A DNA stretch of 64,000 nt from Janthinobacterium lividum (GTDB lineage Bacteria > Pseudomonadota > Gammaproteobacteria > Burkholderiales > Burkholderiaceae_D). Numbering within the stretch: the stretch's first letter is position 1; every line of letters starts with the position of its first letter. The notes under the pieces are model-generated. The model was not told where the DNA came from. It made no database searches and saw only the letters and a program-made list of their open reading frames with translations. Positions 9,355-21,323 of the stretch are shown piece by piece. The DNA is taken from contig NZ_CP075583.1 in NCBI RefSeq assembly GCF_023509035.1, positions 2,790,001 to 2,854,000 of the forward strand. Direction: 5' to 3'. The translations under genes were made by a program, and so were the position numbers.

Positions 9355-9476
9355 GACACCTCTTCAAACCGTAGCGAGCAAGCCCGATATCGGGTTGAGT
9401 AACGCAGCTGTACTAACGGTACAGCGAGTAACGCCGACCCGAGAGCGGGCTGCGCAGTAGGTTTGAAGAGTGTGTC
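9355..9476. repeat. Cloverleaf-like structured element (long stem enclosing three hairpins)
   Basis: The arm 9355-9370 (GACACCTCTTCAAACC) pairs with 9460-9476 over 16 base pairs with one bulge. Inside are three short hairpins: 9382-9395 (GCCCG-ATAT-CGGGT), 9407-9425 (GCTGTAC-TAACG-GTACAGC) and 9438-9449 (CCCG-AGAG-CGGG). The linkers repeat the motif GAGTAACGC (9397-9405 and 9426-9434). It lies between convergent genes, beyond the CYTH terminator. It is not a tRNA: there is no T-loop, anticodon-arm geometry or CCA. It could be an intergenic repeat, a small RNA or a REP/MITE-like element; I do not recognise a named family. Confidence 0.6.
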
Positions 9477-9482
9477 ATCAGA

Positions 9483-10736
9483 TCAATGGAAGTGCTCGGT
9501 ACCTTGCGGCGTATCTTCCGGCATTTCCGCATGCGCCAGCTCGCCGACCGGGTCGGCAAACAGCGGGGCGCCGCAATCGTCGCAGTATTCACCGACAAAG
9601 CGTTCCGCGTGGCGCTTGATCTGCGTCACGCCGGCCGCGTTCAGGTGCTCGATGATTTCATCGACGGGCGTCTTTTGCTTGTCCAGCGCGGCGATGCCGA
9701 CCTGGATCAGGCCTTCGATCGGCGTGCCATCCTCGTCTTCCTGGCCATATAAAGGCCAGACGATGCCGTAGATGACGTCCGGCGCCTGGCGCAGGGTGAA
9801 GGCGATGCGGTACTCATCCACCTGGCCATCGGCCGCTTCCTCGCCGAAACCGGCGATGACGGCGCGCAGTTCCGATGGCTCGATGGCCAGCGTATGCGTC
9901 AGGTAGTGCACGGCGGCGCGCACGGAGACGGGACGGATCAGCTTGTCCGCTTCGCGGCAGGCCACGTAGTACGCTTCCGGCAACAGCAATTCCAGGCCGC
10001 AGCCGGGCAGCAGGCGGGCAATCGTCGGCGTCGCCTGCGTGCGCCATTGTTCCAGGGCGGCGCTGCGCTCGGCGATGAAGTCGAGCTGGCTGGCCGGCGT
10101 CTGCCAGCGGAACAGCGGTGCGCCAGCAGGCGCCACCACGGCCACCAGGAGGTAGCGCGTGTCGGCCAGGAAGGGCGCCGTTTCCGCTTCTTTGCTTGAG
10201 GGCTTGACGGCCGTGCCTTTCAGGGCGGCCAGTGCCAGCTTCTGCGTCTTGGCATAGGTCTCGACGTGGCTGCGCGGCAGCTGGTCGATCGAGTACAGGG
10301 TTGGCGCCATGGCCATCTTCGTGCCATCGGCCAGCAGGTGGGCGGCGAAATGCGCCGACAGCACGCCGTGCGTGTCGCCGGCCATGGGGCCGGAGGCGAT
10401 GGAAAAGCGCGTCCACGCCAGAATGGGCACGGCGACCAGCAGGGCGTCATAGCGCACATCTTCATGCGTGATGACGGTTGATTCACTGATGGCTTCAACG
10501 CAGTCCATCAGCACGTCGTAGGCGTTCAAGTCTTCCTTGAACAGGCTGCCCAGGGTGTTGTCGATGGTGTCCTGGTGGCCAGTTTTGAGTAATTTCTGGA
10601 GCTGCGTATCCAGGCTGTGTTCCCAGGACCGCTCTTCGAGACGGCTGGCTGCCTGTACGATCGCCTGGGCAAAGGTGACCAGGCGCTGGCTGTCGGCAGT
10701 CAGTTTATGGGATGAATCTTTGGAAGGACGACGCAT
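9483..10736 (-). CDS. DUF2863 family protein
   Basis: A 417-residue cytosolic protein of the DUF2863 family, which seems restricted to Burkholderiales and relatives. It has no signal peptide or membrane segment. The N-terminus (about 1-60) is helical and basic, the middle is mixed alpha/beta, and near the C-terminus there is a CxxC pair in EYCDDCGAPLFADP that could bind zinc. Function is unknown. It is monocistronic, convergent with the CYTH gene and followed on its strand by the structured element at 9355-9476. Confidence 0.8.
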   Translation of the reverse strand: MRRPSKDSSHKLTADSQRLVTFAQAIVQAASRLEERSWEHSLDTQLQKLLKTGHQDTIDNTLGSLFKEDLNAYDVLMDCVEAISESTVITHEDVRYDALLVAVPILAWTRFSIASGPMAGDTHGVLSAHFAAHLLADGTKMAMAPTLYSIDQLPRSHVETYAKTQKLALAALKGTAVKPSSKEAETAPFLADTRYLLVAVVAPAGAPLFRWQTPASQLDFIAERSAALEQWRTQATPTIARLLPGCGLELLLPEAYYVACREADKLIRPVSVRAAVHYLTHTLAIEPSELRAVIAGFGEEAADGQVDEYRIAFTLRQAPDVIYGIVWPLYGQEDEDGTPIEGLIQVGIAALDKQKTPVDEIIEHLNAAGVTQIKRHAERFVGEYCDDCGAPLFADPVGELAHAEMPEDTPQGTEHFH

Positions 10737-10895
10737 AGCGGGATAAGAGTCTCGGAAAGTGAAAAAAATGGATCAGTCAAACAATGATAAACCCTTATAA
10801 CCATATTGTAGAGGATTCAGCCGCACGCAATACGTAAGCTATCCTTAGATCATGCCAATAGTCTAAATTTCAAGGAAAAACGGGGCGTCGGGACG

Positions 10896-10927
10896 AAAAA
10901 AAGCGCCGGTCGGAACCGGCGCTTTTA
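10896..10927 (-). terminator. Rho-independent terminator after acnA
   Basis: AAGCGCCGGT / ACCGGCGCTT stem flanked by A-run and TTTT, 22 bases past the acnA stop on the minus strand. Confidence 0.88.
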
Positions 10928-10949
10928 TCTTGTCTCACAGCTGGGCTGA

Positions 10950-13670
<2,721 letters not shown>

Positions 13671-13758
13671 GACCTCTCCTTGTTGGGTATCGTCTATTTA
13701 TTGATTATTCAAATTACAAAACATGACTGAGCCCCCGAAGAGGCCCTTGCTGCTCACA

Positions 13759-14304
13759 TCAGCCGCCGGTCGCCGGCAGCACGCCCAGCGATGGCGGGGC
13801 TTCCACCACTGCTGCCGGCTTGGCTTGCTCCGCATCCTTGCATTCATTGGCCAGTTGGCGGCCCTGCTTGGAGTCGAGCAGCATGCCCTTGGCCGGGATG
13901 CCGATCCAGACGAGACCATACAAACGGTTCTCGAAGCGGTTGGCGCCGGTGGTGGTGCCAACGCGGCTCAGGCGGTGCAGGCGCTTCTTCCAGCGCAGGG
14001 CGATGTGTTTGTCGTCAGTAGCATTGGTGTAGATGGTAATTTTATTACCAAGCTCGCAATTGAAATCGGTGGAGGCCGAGCCTGTCGTGTTCGGTTCATC
14101 GGCTTCTTCCTTGTCGGCGACCGACATGGCGAGCGGATGCGCTTCCTTGGCGGCCGCCTTGGCCTTGGTGGTCTTGGCCTTTGGCTTGGCCTTGACTGCC
14201 TTGGGATTTGCCTCTGCCGTGGCGGCGAAGCTGGCTGGTGCCAGCGTGAGGGTCATGGCGCCCAGCGCGACGCTGCAGGCAATTGCTAATTTGGAGATGG
14301 ACAT
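13759..14304 (-). CDS. Secreted protein with possible MliC-like lysozyme-inhibitor domain
   Basis: A 181-residue exported protein. The signal peptide is about residues 1-27 (ending ASFA). Next comes a Lys/Ala-rich low-complexity segment (30-55), then a compact domain starting FNCELGNKITIYTN and containing TTTGANRFEN and a second cysteine in LANEC. The pattern (Cys near the start, a W/L strand, TTGA-R-F/Y, closing Cys) recalls MliC/PliC C-type lysozyme inhibitors, but the match is loose and I offer it only as the closest fold. The start at 14304 follows AGGAA. It sits 13 bases after the CitE-like gene and is probably co-transcribed with it. Confidence 0.6.
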   Translation of the reverse strand: MSISKLAIACSVALGAMTLTLAPASFAATAEANPKAVKAKPKAKTTKAKAAAKEAHPLAMSVADKEEADEPNTTGSASTDFNCELGNKITIYTNATDDKHIALRWKKRLHRLSRVGTTTGANRFENRLYGLVWIGIPAKGMLLDSKQGRQLANECKDAEQAKPAAVVEAPPSLGVLPATGG

Positions 14305-14317
14305 CGTGTAATTCCTG

Positions 14318-15316
14318 TCAGTTTTCTGTGGTGCTGGTAGGCAGCGCGTTGAGTAATGCAGCGGCCGCCTCGGGCAGGCCGAGGCCTGCCAGTTTGGCGC
14401 GTTGCAAAACGGTCCAATAATATCGGTAGCTGGCGCGGTCGTGCAAGCGGCCATTTTGCGCAATCGGTCCCCAGTTGGCGCGCAGCGCCTCGTTCAGGAT
14501 GTTGCTGGCCTCGTTGACTTCGGACAGGCGCGGCGTGAAGGCCTTGATGATGGGCTTGATCTGGTCCGGGTGGATGCTCCACATGCGCGTGTAGCCGAAC
14601 TCGGCTGTCGCGCGCTGGGCGTCATTCGCCACCACGGCCGAGTCGCGCACGTCCGTCGTCACGTTGTGCGACGGCACCTTGCCGTGCGCGTGGCAGGCGG
14701 CCGCCACTTCCAGCTTGGCGCGCACCACCAGCGGGTGCGTGAACTGGCCCGGCGTGCGCATGGCGGCGGCGGGAATGGCGCCGTAGTGGGCCGAAACGAA
14801 ATCCATGATGCCGAAGGACAGGCATTCGACCTGGGGCAGGGCGGCGATGGCGTAGGCATCGCGCAGCGCGCCGTGCGTCTCGATCAGGATATGCACGGGC
14901 AGGTTGTCGCGGCCGGCGCGGCGCGCGTGCAGGTTGATCAGGTCGATGGCCAGCATGGCGTCCTGCACGCCGCCCACCTTGGGCACGGCGATGTAGGCCA
15001 GGCGGGATGCGGCGGTGCAGATGATTTCCACGTCGCGCGCAAAGAACGGGCTGTCGACGTCGTGCACGCGCACGCCGATGCGGTTGAACTGGTTCTCGTC
15101 GCTGGCCAGCAGGCCGGCGATCAGGTGGGCGTGGGATTCTTCATTGCCGGCGCTGGCGCCGTCTTCGCAGTCGAACGTGATGTCGAACAGGGGGCCAAGC
15201 TCTTGTTGCAAAGCAATCGATTTACGCATCAGCTTTTCAGAGCCGGCGTAGTGGTCGCAAGCGGCGAGCAACAGCGGCTGGCGTTTGCCTTGGAATAAAA
15301 CCTCGGAAGGGTGCAT
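14318..15316 (-). CDS. HpcH/HpaI aldolase/citrate lyase family protein (CitE-like)
   Basis: A 332-residue TIM-barrel protein of the CitE-like family. The metal-binding segments TFDCEDGA (about residue 50) and the later LIETHGAL and SFGIMDF strands are present. No citrate-lyase alpha or gamma subunits are nearby, so this is not classical citrate lyase. Stand-alone CitE-like enzymes cleave or form malyl-, citramalyl- or beta-methylmalyl-CoA. Its place between mdh and acnA suggests a link to malate/acetyl-CoA chemistry, which is inference. The same arrangement is, to my knowledge, common in Burkholderiales. Confidence 0.82.
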   Translation of the reverse strand: MHPSEVLFQGKRQPLLLAACDHYAGSEKLMRKSIALQQELGPLFDITFDCEDGASAGNEESHAHLIAGLLASDENQFNRIGVRVHDVDSPFFARDVEIICTAASRLAYIAVPKVGGVQDAMLAIDLINLHARRAGRDNLPVHILIETHGALRDAYAIAALPQVECLSFGIMDFVSAHYGAIPAAAMRTPGQFTHPLVVRAKLEVAAACHAHGKVPSHNVTTDVRDSAVVANDAQRATAEFGYTRMWSIHPDQIKPIIKAFTPRLSEVNEASNILNEALRANWGPIAQNGRLHDRASYRYYWTVLQRAKLAGLGLPEAAAALLNALPTSTTEN

Positions 15317-15349
15317 GCTTAAGGCATTTCTGCAGGTAAAAACTACTTG

Positions 15350-15385
15350 ATAAAACAGCCGCGCCGCGAATCTCGCGGGGCGGCC
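15350..15385 (-). terminator. Rho-independent terminator after mdh
   Basis: On the minus strand GCCGCCCCGCGA pairs with TCGCGGCGCGGC (one mismatch), followed by TGTTTTATC. It separates mdh from the CitE-like gene, which therefore needs its own promoter. Confidence 0.75.
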
Positions 15386-15427
15386 TTCTTGGCGGGCGGC
15401 GCTCAGGCCGCGCCGCCAATACTGGAT

Positions 15428-16417
15428 TTATGCCAGCAGGTGTTTCACGCCTTCGCGCTCTTCGGTCAGTTCTTTCAGGGTCAGGTTGATGCGCTCTTGC
15501 GAGAATGCATCGATTTCCAGACCTTGAACGATGGTGTACTCACCGTTGTCGGTGGTGACAGGGAAACCGAATACGGTGCCTTCAGGGATGCCATACGAGC
15601 CATCCGACGGTACGCCCATGGTGGTCCATTTGCCGTTCGTGCCCAGCATCCAGTCATGGATGTGGTCGATGGCGGCGTTCGCTGCCGACGCTGCCGACGA
15701 CAGGCCGCGCGCTTCGATGATGGCCGCGCCGCGCTTGCCGACGGTTGGCAGGAAGGTGTTGGCGTTCCATTCCTGGTCGTTGATCAGATCCTTGACTGCC
15801 TTGCCGTTTACGGTGGCGAAGCGGTAGTCGGCGTACATCGTTGGCGAGTGATTGCCCCAGACGGTCAGCTTCTCGATATCTTTCACTGCGGTGCCGGTCT
15901 TGGCAGCGACTTGCGACAGCGCGCGGTTGTGGTCCAGACGCAGCATGGCGGTGAAGTTTTTCGCTGGCAGCGATGGCGCCGATTTCATGGCGATGTAGGC
16001 GTTGGTGTTGGCAGGGTTGCCGACCACCAGTACTTTGACATTGCGCGAAGCGACGGCGTCGAGCGCCTTGCCTTGTACCGTGAAGATCTGGGCGTTCGCT
16101 TCCAGCAGGTCCTTGCGTTCCATGCCTGGGCCGCGTGGACGCGCGCCAACCAGTACGGCCACGTCGACATCCTTGAATGCGGTCAGCGGATCGGAGTGGG
16201 CGGTCATTTCCGTCAGCAGAGGGAAAGCGCAGTCGTCGATTTCCATCATCACGCCCTTGAGCGCCTTCTGGGCTTTTTCGTCCGGGATTTCAAGCAGTTG
16301 CAAGATGACAGGCTGGTCTTTGCCGAGCATGTCGCCATTGGCGATGCGGAACAACAGGGCGTAGCCGATCTGGCCGGCGGCGCCGGTCACTGCAACACGC
16401 ATTGGGGTTTTAGCCAT
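15428..16417 (-). CDS. mdh: Malate dehydrogenase
   Basis: A 329-residue NAD-dependent malate dehydrogenase of the cytosolic-like (MDH2) type usual in Betaproteobacteria. It oxidises malate to oxaloacetate. Visible features are the NAD loop [10 protein letters not shown] (residues 11-20), the substrate arginines in [13 protein letters not shown] (R93, R99), D162/R165 in LDHNRAL and the catalytic H190 in [11 protein letters not shown]. The ATG follows GGAGATTC. It is divergent from the gntR regulator; the palindrome at 16651 lies in the shared upstream region. Confidence 0.97.
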   Translation of the reverse strand: MAKTPMRVAVTGAAGQIGYALLFRIANGDMLGKDQPVILQLLEIPDEKAQKALKGVMMEIDDCAFPLLTEMTAHSDPLTAFKDVDVAVLVGARPRGPGMERKDLLEANAQIFTVQGKALDAVASRNVKVLVVGNPANTNAYIAMKSAPSLPAKNFTAMLRLDHNRALSQVAAKTGTAVKDIEKLTVWGNHSPTMYADYRFATVNGKAVKDLINDQEWNANTFLPTVGKRGAAIIEARGLSSAASAANAAIDHIHDWMLGTNGKWTTMGVPSDGSYGIPEGTVFGFPVTTDNGEYTIVQGLEIDAFSQERINLTLKELTEEREGVKHLLA

Positions 16418-16722
16418 GATGAATCTCCAAAAATGGGAAAGAAAACGGGCTTGAAGCTGGGCTTACGCTTATCCGGAAAAACTATAATGATACCAAAACC
16501 GGCCCGCGTCACCGAATTGCTGGTGTACGCTGCCGTCACGCTCGTGCTGCACGAGGCCAGAGTGGCTGGCCGACAACATAAAACGATGGCTCACAAGTTT
16601 TATCGAGGGCAGTTTAGGCCTCTGATCTGTATCTGTCAATCATATCTTATGTCTTATATAAGACAGATAACTACGAGTGTTTTACTGGACGCGGGCAGTG
16701 ATTTGTGTTGAAATGTCGGACT
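16418..16722. other. Divergent regulatory region mdh / gntR
   Basis: About 305 bases without a gene. It contains a perfect TATAAT (16483-16488, orientation unclear) and the perfect 14-base palindrome at 16651-16664. Confidence 0.5.
16651..16664. promoter_or_regulatory. Perfect palindrome, candidate GntR operator
   Basis: GTCTTATATAAGAC is self-complementary over 14 bases and AT-rich in the middle, as expected for a GntR-family dimer. It lies 58 bases before the gntR ATG, so autoregulation is likely; control of mdh is possible but it is 233 bases from that start. Confidence 0.6.
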
Positions 16723-17607
16723 ATGAATTCCGCCTCGTCCAATCTGACCAATAATGCCACTGCTGCAAGCGGGGCGGTCAGTCCGACCGCGGGCACCCCG
16801 GCCACGCCTGCTGCCGCAGCGGCCAGCACCACCACCCCTGTCGCCAGCGTCGTTAATACCACTGCCGCCACTGCCACCACTTCCGTGGCCTCACCCACCT
16901 TCAGTCCCCTGTACCAGCAGATCAAGGCGCTCATCACGCAAAGCCTGCAATCGGGCGAATGGAAGCCGGGCGAGCTCATTCCCAGCGAAGTCGAGCTGGC
17001 CGGCCGTTTCAAGGTCAGCCAGGGCACGGTGCGCAAGGCCATCGATGAACTGGCCGCCGAGAATCTCGTCATGCGCCGCCAGGGCAAGGGTACCTTCGTT
17101 TCCACCCACCACGAGGCGCGCGCGCATTTCCGCTTCTTGCGCCTGGTGCCGGACGAAGGCGTGCCGCATTACCCAGAAAGTAAGTTTATTGAAGTCAAGC
17201 GCGTGCGCGCACCGGCCGACGTGGCGCGTCTGATGGACCTGAAGTCCGGCGACGCCGTCATCTTCATCAAGCGCGTGCAGTATTTCGACGGCGTGCCGAC
17301 CATCGTCGAGGAGCTGTGGCTGCCCGGCCTGATCTTCAAGGGCCTGACGGCCGAGCGCCTGGTGGAATACAAGGGCCCCATGTACGGCCTGTTCGAAACG
17401 GAATTTGGCACGCGCATGATACGCGCGTCCGAGCAGATCCGCGCCGTCTGCGCCGATGCGGGCGCCGCGCAACTGTTGAATATCGACCTCGGCACGCCCT
17501 TGCTCAGTTCCGAGCGCGTGTCGTTTACCTACGGCGACAAGCCGGTCGAACTGCGCCGGGGCTTGTACCTGACCAGTCGCCATCATTATCAGAATGAACT
17601 CAGCTGA
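16723..17607 (+). CDS. GntR/HutC-family regulator with UTRA domain, likely TCA regulator
   Basis: About 294 residues. Residues 1-55 are an Ala/Thr/Val/Pro-rich low-complexity tail. A GntR winged helix follows (PLYQQIKALITQSLQSG ... VSQGTVRKAIDELAAENL, about 60-125), then a UTRA ligand-binding domain (about 140-290). The ATG at 16723 is the first ATG; a GTG at 16705 would add six residues. It lies between mdh and sdhCDAB, facing sdh, so control of TCA genes is the natural inference. The ligand is unknown. The low-complexity N-terminus is unusual for the family. Confidence 0.85.
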   Translation: MNSASSNLTNNATAASGAVSPTAGTPATPAAAAASTTTPVASVVNTTAATATTSVASPTFSPLYQQIKALITQSLQSGEWKPGELIPSEVELAGRFKVSQGTVRKAIDELAAENLVMRRQGKGTFVSTHHEARAHFRFLRLVPDEGVPHYPESKFIEVKRVRAPADVARLMDLKSGDAVIFIKRVQYFDGVPTIVEELWLPGLIFKGLTAERLVEYKGPMYGLFETEFGTRMIRASEQIRAVCADAGAAQLLNIDLGTPLLSSERVSFTYGDKPVELRRGLYLTSRHHYQNELS

Positions 17608-17913
17608 AGCGGCGGGGCGCCCTCGGGCGCCCGAACAAGCAGCAAGGCCGAAGTACATCGCTTGCAAGGTGCCTGCCGCAAGGCGGGCAACGGAGACAAC
17701 GGAAAGCGCAGCGACAGCATGGCCCGCCCCGGCGGGTCGTGTTTTGCCGGCGATTCTGTAATTAAATTACGTGAACTACGGAAAGTAGCGCGGTATTTTG
17801 TAGTAAAAAACCATTTTGGTTATATGTAACAATAGATATTGGTATGGGTTGCGAAAATCGGCGAAAATCGCGGCTTCAATATTTAGTTGAAATTCAAAGG
17901 GGAGGTTTTTGTT
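17608..17913. other. Intergenic region gntR / sdhC
   Basis: About 306 bases without a gene. A GC-rich hairpin (GGGCGCC...GGGCGCCC, 17615-17632) right after gntR lacks a T-tail. An AT-rich promoter-like segment runs 17755-17845, and a tandem 10-base repeat lies at 17851-17870. Confidence 0.5.
17851..17870 (+). repeat. Perfect tandem decamer upstream of sdhC
   Basis: GCGAAAATCG occurs twice head to tail, one helical turn apart, 43 bases before the sdhC ATG. The spacing suggests a direct-repeat binding site or a leader structure; no protein can be named. Confidence 0.4.
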
Positions 17914-18335
17914 ATGTCTGAAGCCGTAAGAGAAGTACCAAAAAAGAACGGCCGCAATTCCGTAACATCCATGTTACCGAATTGTCGAACTACCGCATGG
18001 CGATCGGCGCCATCGTCTCGATCCTGCATCGTATCAGCGGCATCATCATTTTCGCCCTGCTGCCGTGCATCCTGTACATGCTGGAACTGAGCCTGCGTTC
18101 CGAAATGTCCTACGCCTACTTCCAGGGCATCGCCTCGCACTGGTTCGTCAAGCTGATCACCTTGGGTCTGGTCTGGGCCTTCCTGCATCACTTCTGCGCC
18201 GGCATCCGCCACTTGCTCATGGACGTGCACGTCGCCGCCGAGAAAGAGCCCGCGCGCAATACCGCCAAGTTCGTTCTGGTGATCAGCCTGGTACTGACCG
18301 CTCTGGTCGCTTTGAAACTGTTTGGAGTATTTTAA
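17914..18335 (+). pseudogene. sdhC: Succinate dehydrogenase cytochrome b556 subunit, frameshifted near N-terminus
   Basis: Membrane anchor subunit of complex II (heme b and quinone site). ATG 17914 follows GGGGAGG and encodes MSEAVREVPKK. The conserved continuation (ERPQFRNIHVTEL, then SNYRMAIGAIVSILHR with the quinone-site SxLHR) is in another frame. The break is at a run of six A (17940-17945); seven A restore one frame. Three membrane helices and the heme histidine region (FLHHFCAGIRHL) follow intact. The stop overlaps the sdhD ATG (TAATG). With sdhD, sdhA and sdhB intact behind it, a consensus error is likelier than true loss. Confidence 0.88.
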
Positions 18336-18700
18336 TGGCAAACAATAACATCGGACCGAAACGCCTCGTCGTCGGCGCCCATTACGGCTTGCGCGACTGG
18401 CTGGCGCAACGCGTCACCGCCCTCGTCATGGTGGCCTACGTCGCCATCCTGCTGATCGCCTTCCTGACCGGCAGCAACTTCAGCTATGAAGGCTGGGCAG
18501 GTCTGTTCGCACAGCAATGGTTCAAATTATTCAGCCTGGTGACCTTCGTCGCCCTGTTCTACCACGCCTGGGTCGGTGTACGTAATATCTGGATGGACTA
18601 CGTGAAAAGCGTTGGCCTCCGCATGACCCTGCAAATTGCCACCATGCTGTGGTTGATCGCTTGTGCCGGCTGGACGGTACAGATACTCTGGAGTGTGTAA
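18335..18700 (+). CDS. sdhD: Succinate dehydrogenase hydrophobic membrane anchor subunit
   Basis: A 121-residue integral membrane protein with three helices. The family pattern [13 protein letters not shown] opens the first helix, and [17 protein letters not shown] contains the heme-ligand histidine and the D/Y quinone-site segment. Its ATG overlaps the sdhC stop by one base, so the two are translationally coupled. Together with SdhC it anchors SdhAB and reduces ubiquinone. Confidence 0.93.
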   Translation: MANNNIGPKRLVVGAHYGLRDWLAQRVTALVMVAYVAILLIAFLTGSNFSYEGWAGLFAQQWFKLFSLVTFVALFYHAWVGVRNIWMDYVKSVGLRMTLQIATMLWLIACAGWTVQILWSV

Positions 18701-18702
18701 TC

Positions 18703-20484
18703 GTGGCAGCATATAAATCTGCAATCCCTACCCGCCGCTTTGATGCGGTAATCGTTGGCGCCGGCGGTTCCGGCATGCGCGCGTCGTTGCAACTGGCTGA
18801 AGCCGGTCTGAATGTCGCTGTCCTGTCGAAAGTTTTCCCGACCCGCTCGCACACCGTTGCGGCGCAGGGCGGTATCGGCGCGTCGCTCGGCAACATGGCC
18901 GAAGACAACTGGTTCTGGCACATGTTCGACACCGTCAAGGGTGGCGACTATCTGGGCGACCAGGATGCCATCGAATTCATGTGCCGCGAAGCACCGAAGG
19001 TCGTGTACGAGCTGGAACACTTCGGCATGCCATTCGACCGCAACCCTGACGGCACCATCTATCAGCGTCCTTTCGGCGGCCACACGGCCCACTTCGGCGA
19101 AAAGCCGGTGCAGCGCGCTTGCGCGGCAGCCGACCGTACCGGTCACGCCCTGTTGCACACCCTGTACCAGCGCAACGTGCGCGCGCGTACGCACTTCTTC
19201 GTCGAATGGATGGCACTCGATCTGATCCGCGACGCCGAAGGCGACGTGATCGGCGTTGTTGCGCTGGAAATGGAAACCGGCGAATGCATGATCCTGGAAG
19301 CAAAAACGACGGTCATGGCCACGGGCGGCGCAGGCCGTATCTTCGCCGCGTCGACGAACGCCTTCATCAACACCGGTGACGGCATGGGCATGGCGGCACG
19401 CGCCGGCCTGCCGCTGCAAGACATGGAATTCTGGCAGTTCCACCCGACCGGCGTGGCCGGCGCGGGCGTATTGATCACCGAAGGCGTGCGCGGCGAAGGC
19501 GGTATCCTGATCAATAGCGAAGGCGAACGCTTCATGGAGCGCTATGCGCCTACCCTGAAGGATCTGGCGCCGCGCGACTTCGTTTCGCGTTCGATGGACC
19601 AGGAAATCAAGGAAGGCCGCGGCTGCGGTCCGAACAAGGACCACGTGATGCTGGACCTGCGCCATATCGGCGCCGACACCATCGCCAAGCGCCTGCCGTC
19701 GATCCTGGAAATCGGCCACAAGTTCGCTAACGTCGACGCCACCAAGGAACCGATTCCTGTCGTGCCGACGATTCACTATCAGATGGGCGGCATTCCGACG
19801 AACATCCACGGCCAGGTCGTCACCCCGACCGGTCCGGATAATTCGGCCAAGGTTGTCAACGGCCTGTACGCGATCGGCGAATGCGCCTGCGTTTCCGTGC
19901 ACGGCGCCAACCGCCTGGGCACGAACTCGCTGCTGGATCTGGTGGTCTTCGGCCGCGCGGCCGGCAACCACATCGTCAACAGCGGCCTGAAAGCCAAGGA
20001 AAACAAGCCTTTGCCAGCCGACGCTGCCGATTTCGCCATGGGCCGCCTGGCGCGCCTGGAAAACTCGACCGGCACGGAAACCGTGCAGGGCGTGGCGAAC
20101 GAGATTCGCGCCACGATGCAGAAGTACTGTGGCGTGTTCCGTACCGACGCGATGCTGGACCAGGGTGTGGTCGAAATCATGAAGCTCGACGAGCGCCGCA
20201 AGCACGTCTCCTTCAAGGACAAGTCCATGGTGTTCAACACGGCCCGCGTGGAAGCGCTGGAGCTGGACAACCTGATCGAAACGGCGAAAGCGACTATCGT
20301 CTCGGCAGCAGCCCGCAAGGAATCGCGCGGCGCTCACGCCCAAGATGATCACCCGACCCGCGACGACGACAACTGGATGAAGCACACGCTGTGGTACTCG
20401 GAAGGCAACCGCCTGGAATACAAGCCAGTCGTGACCAAACCGCTGACGGTCGATACCTTCAAGCCAAAACCACGTACTTTCTAA
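18703..20484 (+). CDS. sdhA: Succinate dehydrogenase flavoprotein subunit
   Basis: A 593-residue catalytic subunit of complex II that oxidises succinate to fumarate. The FAD loop [15 protein letters not shown] is near residue 17, the covalent-FAD histidine is H50 in [10 protein letters not shown], and the active-site HPTG and the late [15 protein letters not shown] segment are present. The GTG at 18703, two bases after the sdhD stop and with GGAG upstream, is chosen because the protein then begins [16 protein letters not shown] like homologues; an in-frame ATG inside sdhD is rejected. The SdhE factor for flavin attachment is encoded downstream. Confidence 0.96.
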   Translation: MAAYKSAIPTRRFDAVIVGAGGSGMRASLQLAEAGLNVAVLSKVFPTRSHTVAAQGGIGASLGNMAEDNWFWHMFDTVKGGDYLGDQDAIEFMCREAPKVVYELEHFGMPFDRNPDGTIYQRPFGGHTAHFGEKPVQRACAAADRTGHALLHTLYQRNVRARTHFFVEWMALDLIRDAEGDVIGVVALEMETGECMILEAKTTVMATGGAGRIFAASTNAFINTGDGMGMAARAGLPLQDMEFWQFHPTGVAGAGVLITEGVRGEGGILINSEGERFMERYAPTLKDLAPRDFVSRSMDQEIKEGRGCGPNKDHVMLDLRHIGADTIAKRLPSILEIGHKFANVDATKEPIPVVPTIHYQMGGIPTNIHGQVVTPTGPDNSAKVVNGLYAIGECACVSVHGANRLGTNSLLDLVVFGRAAGNHIVNSGLKAKENKPLPADAADFAMGRLARLENSTGTETVQGVANEIRATMQKYCGVFRTDAMLDQGVVEIMKLDERRKHVSFKDKSMVFNTARVEALELDNLIETAKATIVSAAARKESRGAHAQDDHPTRDDDNWMKHTLWYSEGNRLEYKPVVTKPLTVDTFKPKPRTF

Positions 20485-20494
20485 AGGTCAGAAC

Positions 20495-21205
20495 ATGGCA
20501 CGCACTCTCAAATTCAAAATCTACCGCTACGATCCTGACCAGGATGCCAAGCCTTACATGCAAGACCTGACGGTCGAACTGAAAGACACCGACAAGATGC
20601 TGCTCGACGCACTGCAGCGCATCAAGTCGGACGTCGATGACTCGCTGGCCCTGCGCCGCTCGTGCCGCGAAGGCGTGTGCGGTTCGGACGCGATGAACAT
20701 CAACGGCAAGAACGGCCTGGCATGCACCACCAACCTGAACGAACTGTCGGAGCCTATCGTGCTGCGTCCGTTGCCGGGTTTGCCAGTCATCCGCGACCTG
20801 ATCGTCGACATGACGCAATTCTTCAAGCAGTACGATTCGATCAAGCCTTTCCTGATCAACGATTCGATCCCGCCTGAAAAAGAGCGCCTGCAATCGCCGG
20901 AACAGCGCGAAGAACTCGATGGCCTGTACGAGTGCATCCTGTGCGCATGCTGCTCCACGTCGTGCCCGTCGTTCTGGTGGAATCCGGACAAATTCGTCGG
21001 CCCGGCCGGCCTGCTGCAAGCCTACCGCTTCATCGCCGATTCGCGCGACGAAGCCACAGGTGCGCGTCTGGACAACCTGGAAGACCCGTACCGCCTGTTC
21101 CGCTGCCATTCGATCATGAACTGCGTCGACGTCTGCCCGAAAGGGTTGAACCCGAACAAGGCGATCGGCAAGATCAAGGAATTGATGGTCCGCCGCGCGA
21201 TCTGA
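20495..21205 (+). CDS. sdhB: Succinate dehydrogenase iron-sulfur subunit
   Basis: A 236-residue electron-transfer subunit of complex II. The N-terminal [2Fe-2S] domain has C57, C62 and C77 (CREGVCGSD, with Asp at the usual fourth ligand position as in enterobacterial SdhB). The C-terminal part has the [4Fe-4S] and [3Fe-4S] motifs [12 protein letters not shown] and [17 protein letters not shown]. It starts 10 bases after sdhA and is clearly in the same operon. Confidence 0.97.
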   Translation: MARTLKFKIYRYDPDQDAKPYMQDLTVELKDTDKMLLDALQRIKSDVDDSLALRRSCREGVCGSDAMNINGKNGLACTTNLNELSEPIVLRPLPGLPVIRDLIVDMTQFFKQYDSIKPFLINDSIPPEKERLQSPEQREELDGLYECILCACCSTSCPSFWWNPDKFVGPAGLLQAYRFIADSRDEATGARLDNLEDPYRLFRCHSIMNCVDVCPKGLNPNKAIGKIKELMVRRAI

Positions 21206-21323
21206 TTCGTCTGATCGCGTCCGCCGGGCGCCGTTTGCGGGAAGAGGGTATCCTCTCTTGCCTGCAGGAGGCGCCTGCAAAGCAGCACCGTGCCGCAAGG
21301 CACACGTAAAGTGGTAAAACCAA

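Noticed and set aside
9355..9476. tRNA or tmRNA gene
   Set aside because: The closing stem is 16 bp, arm sizes do not match, and there is no T-loop GTTCGA, anticodon loop or CCA end.
14318..15316. True citrate lyase beta subunit (citE)
   Set aside because: No citD, citF, citC or citG genes are nearby; only the stand-alone CitE-like family assignment is supported.
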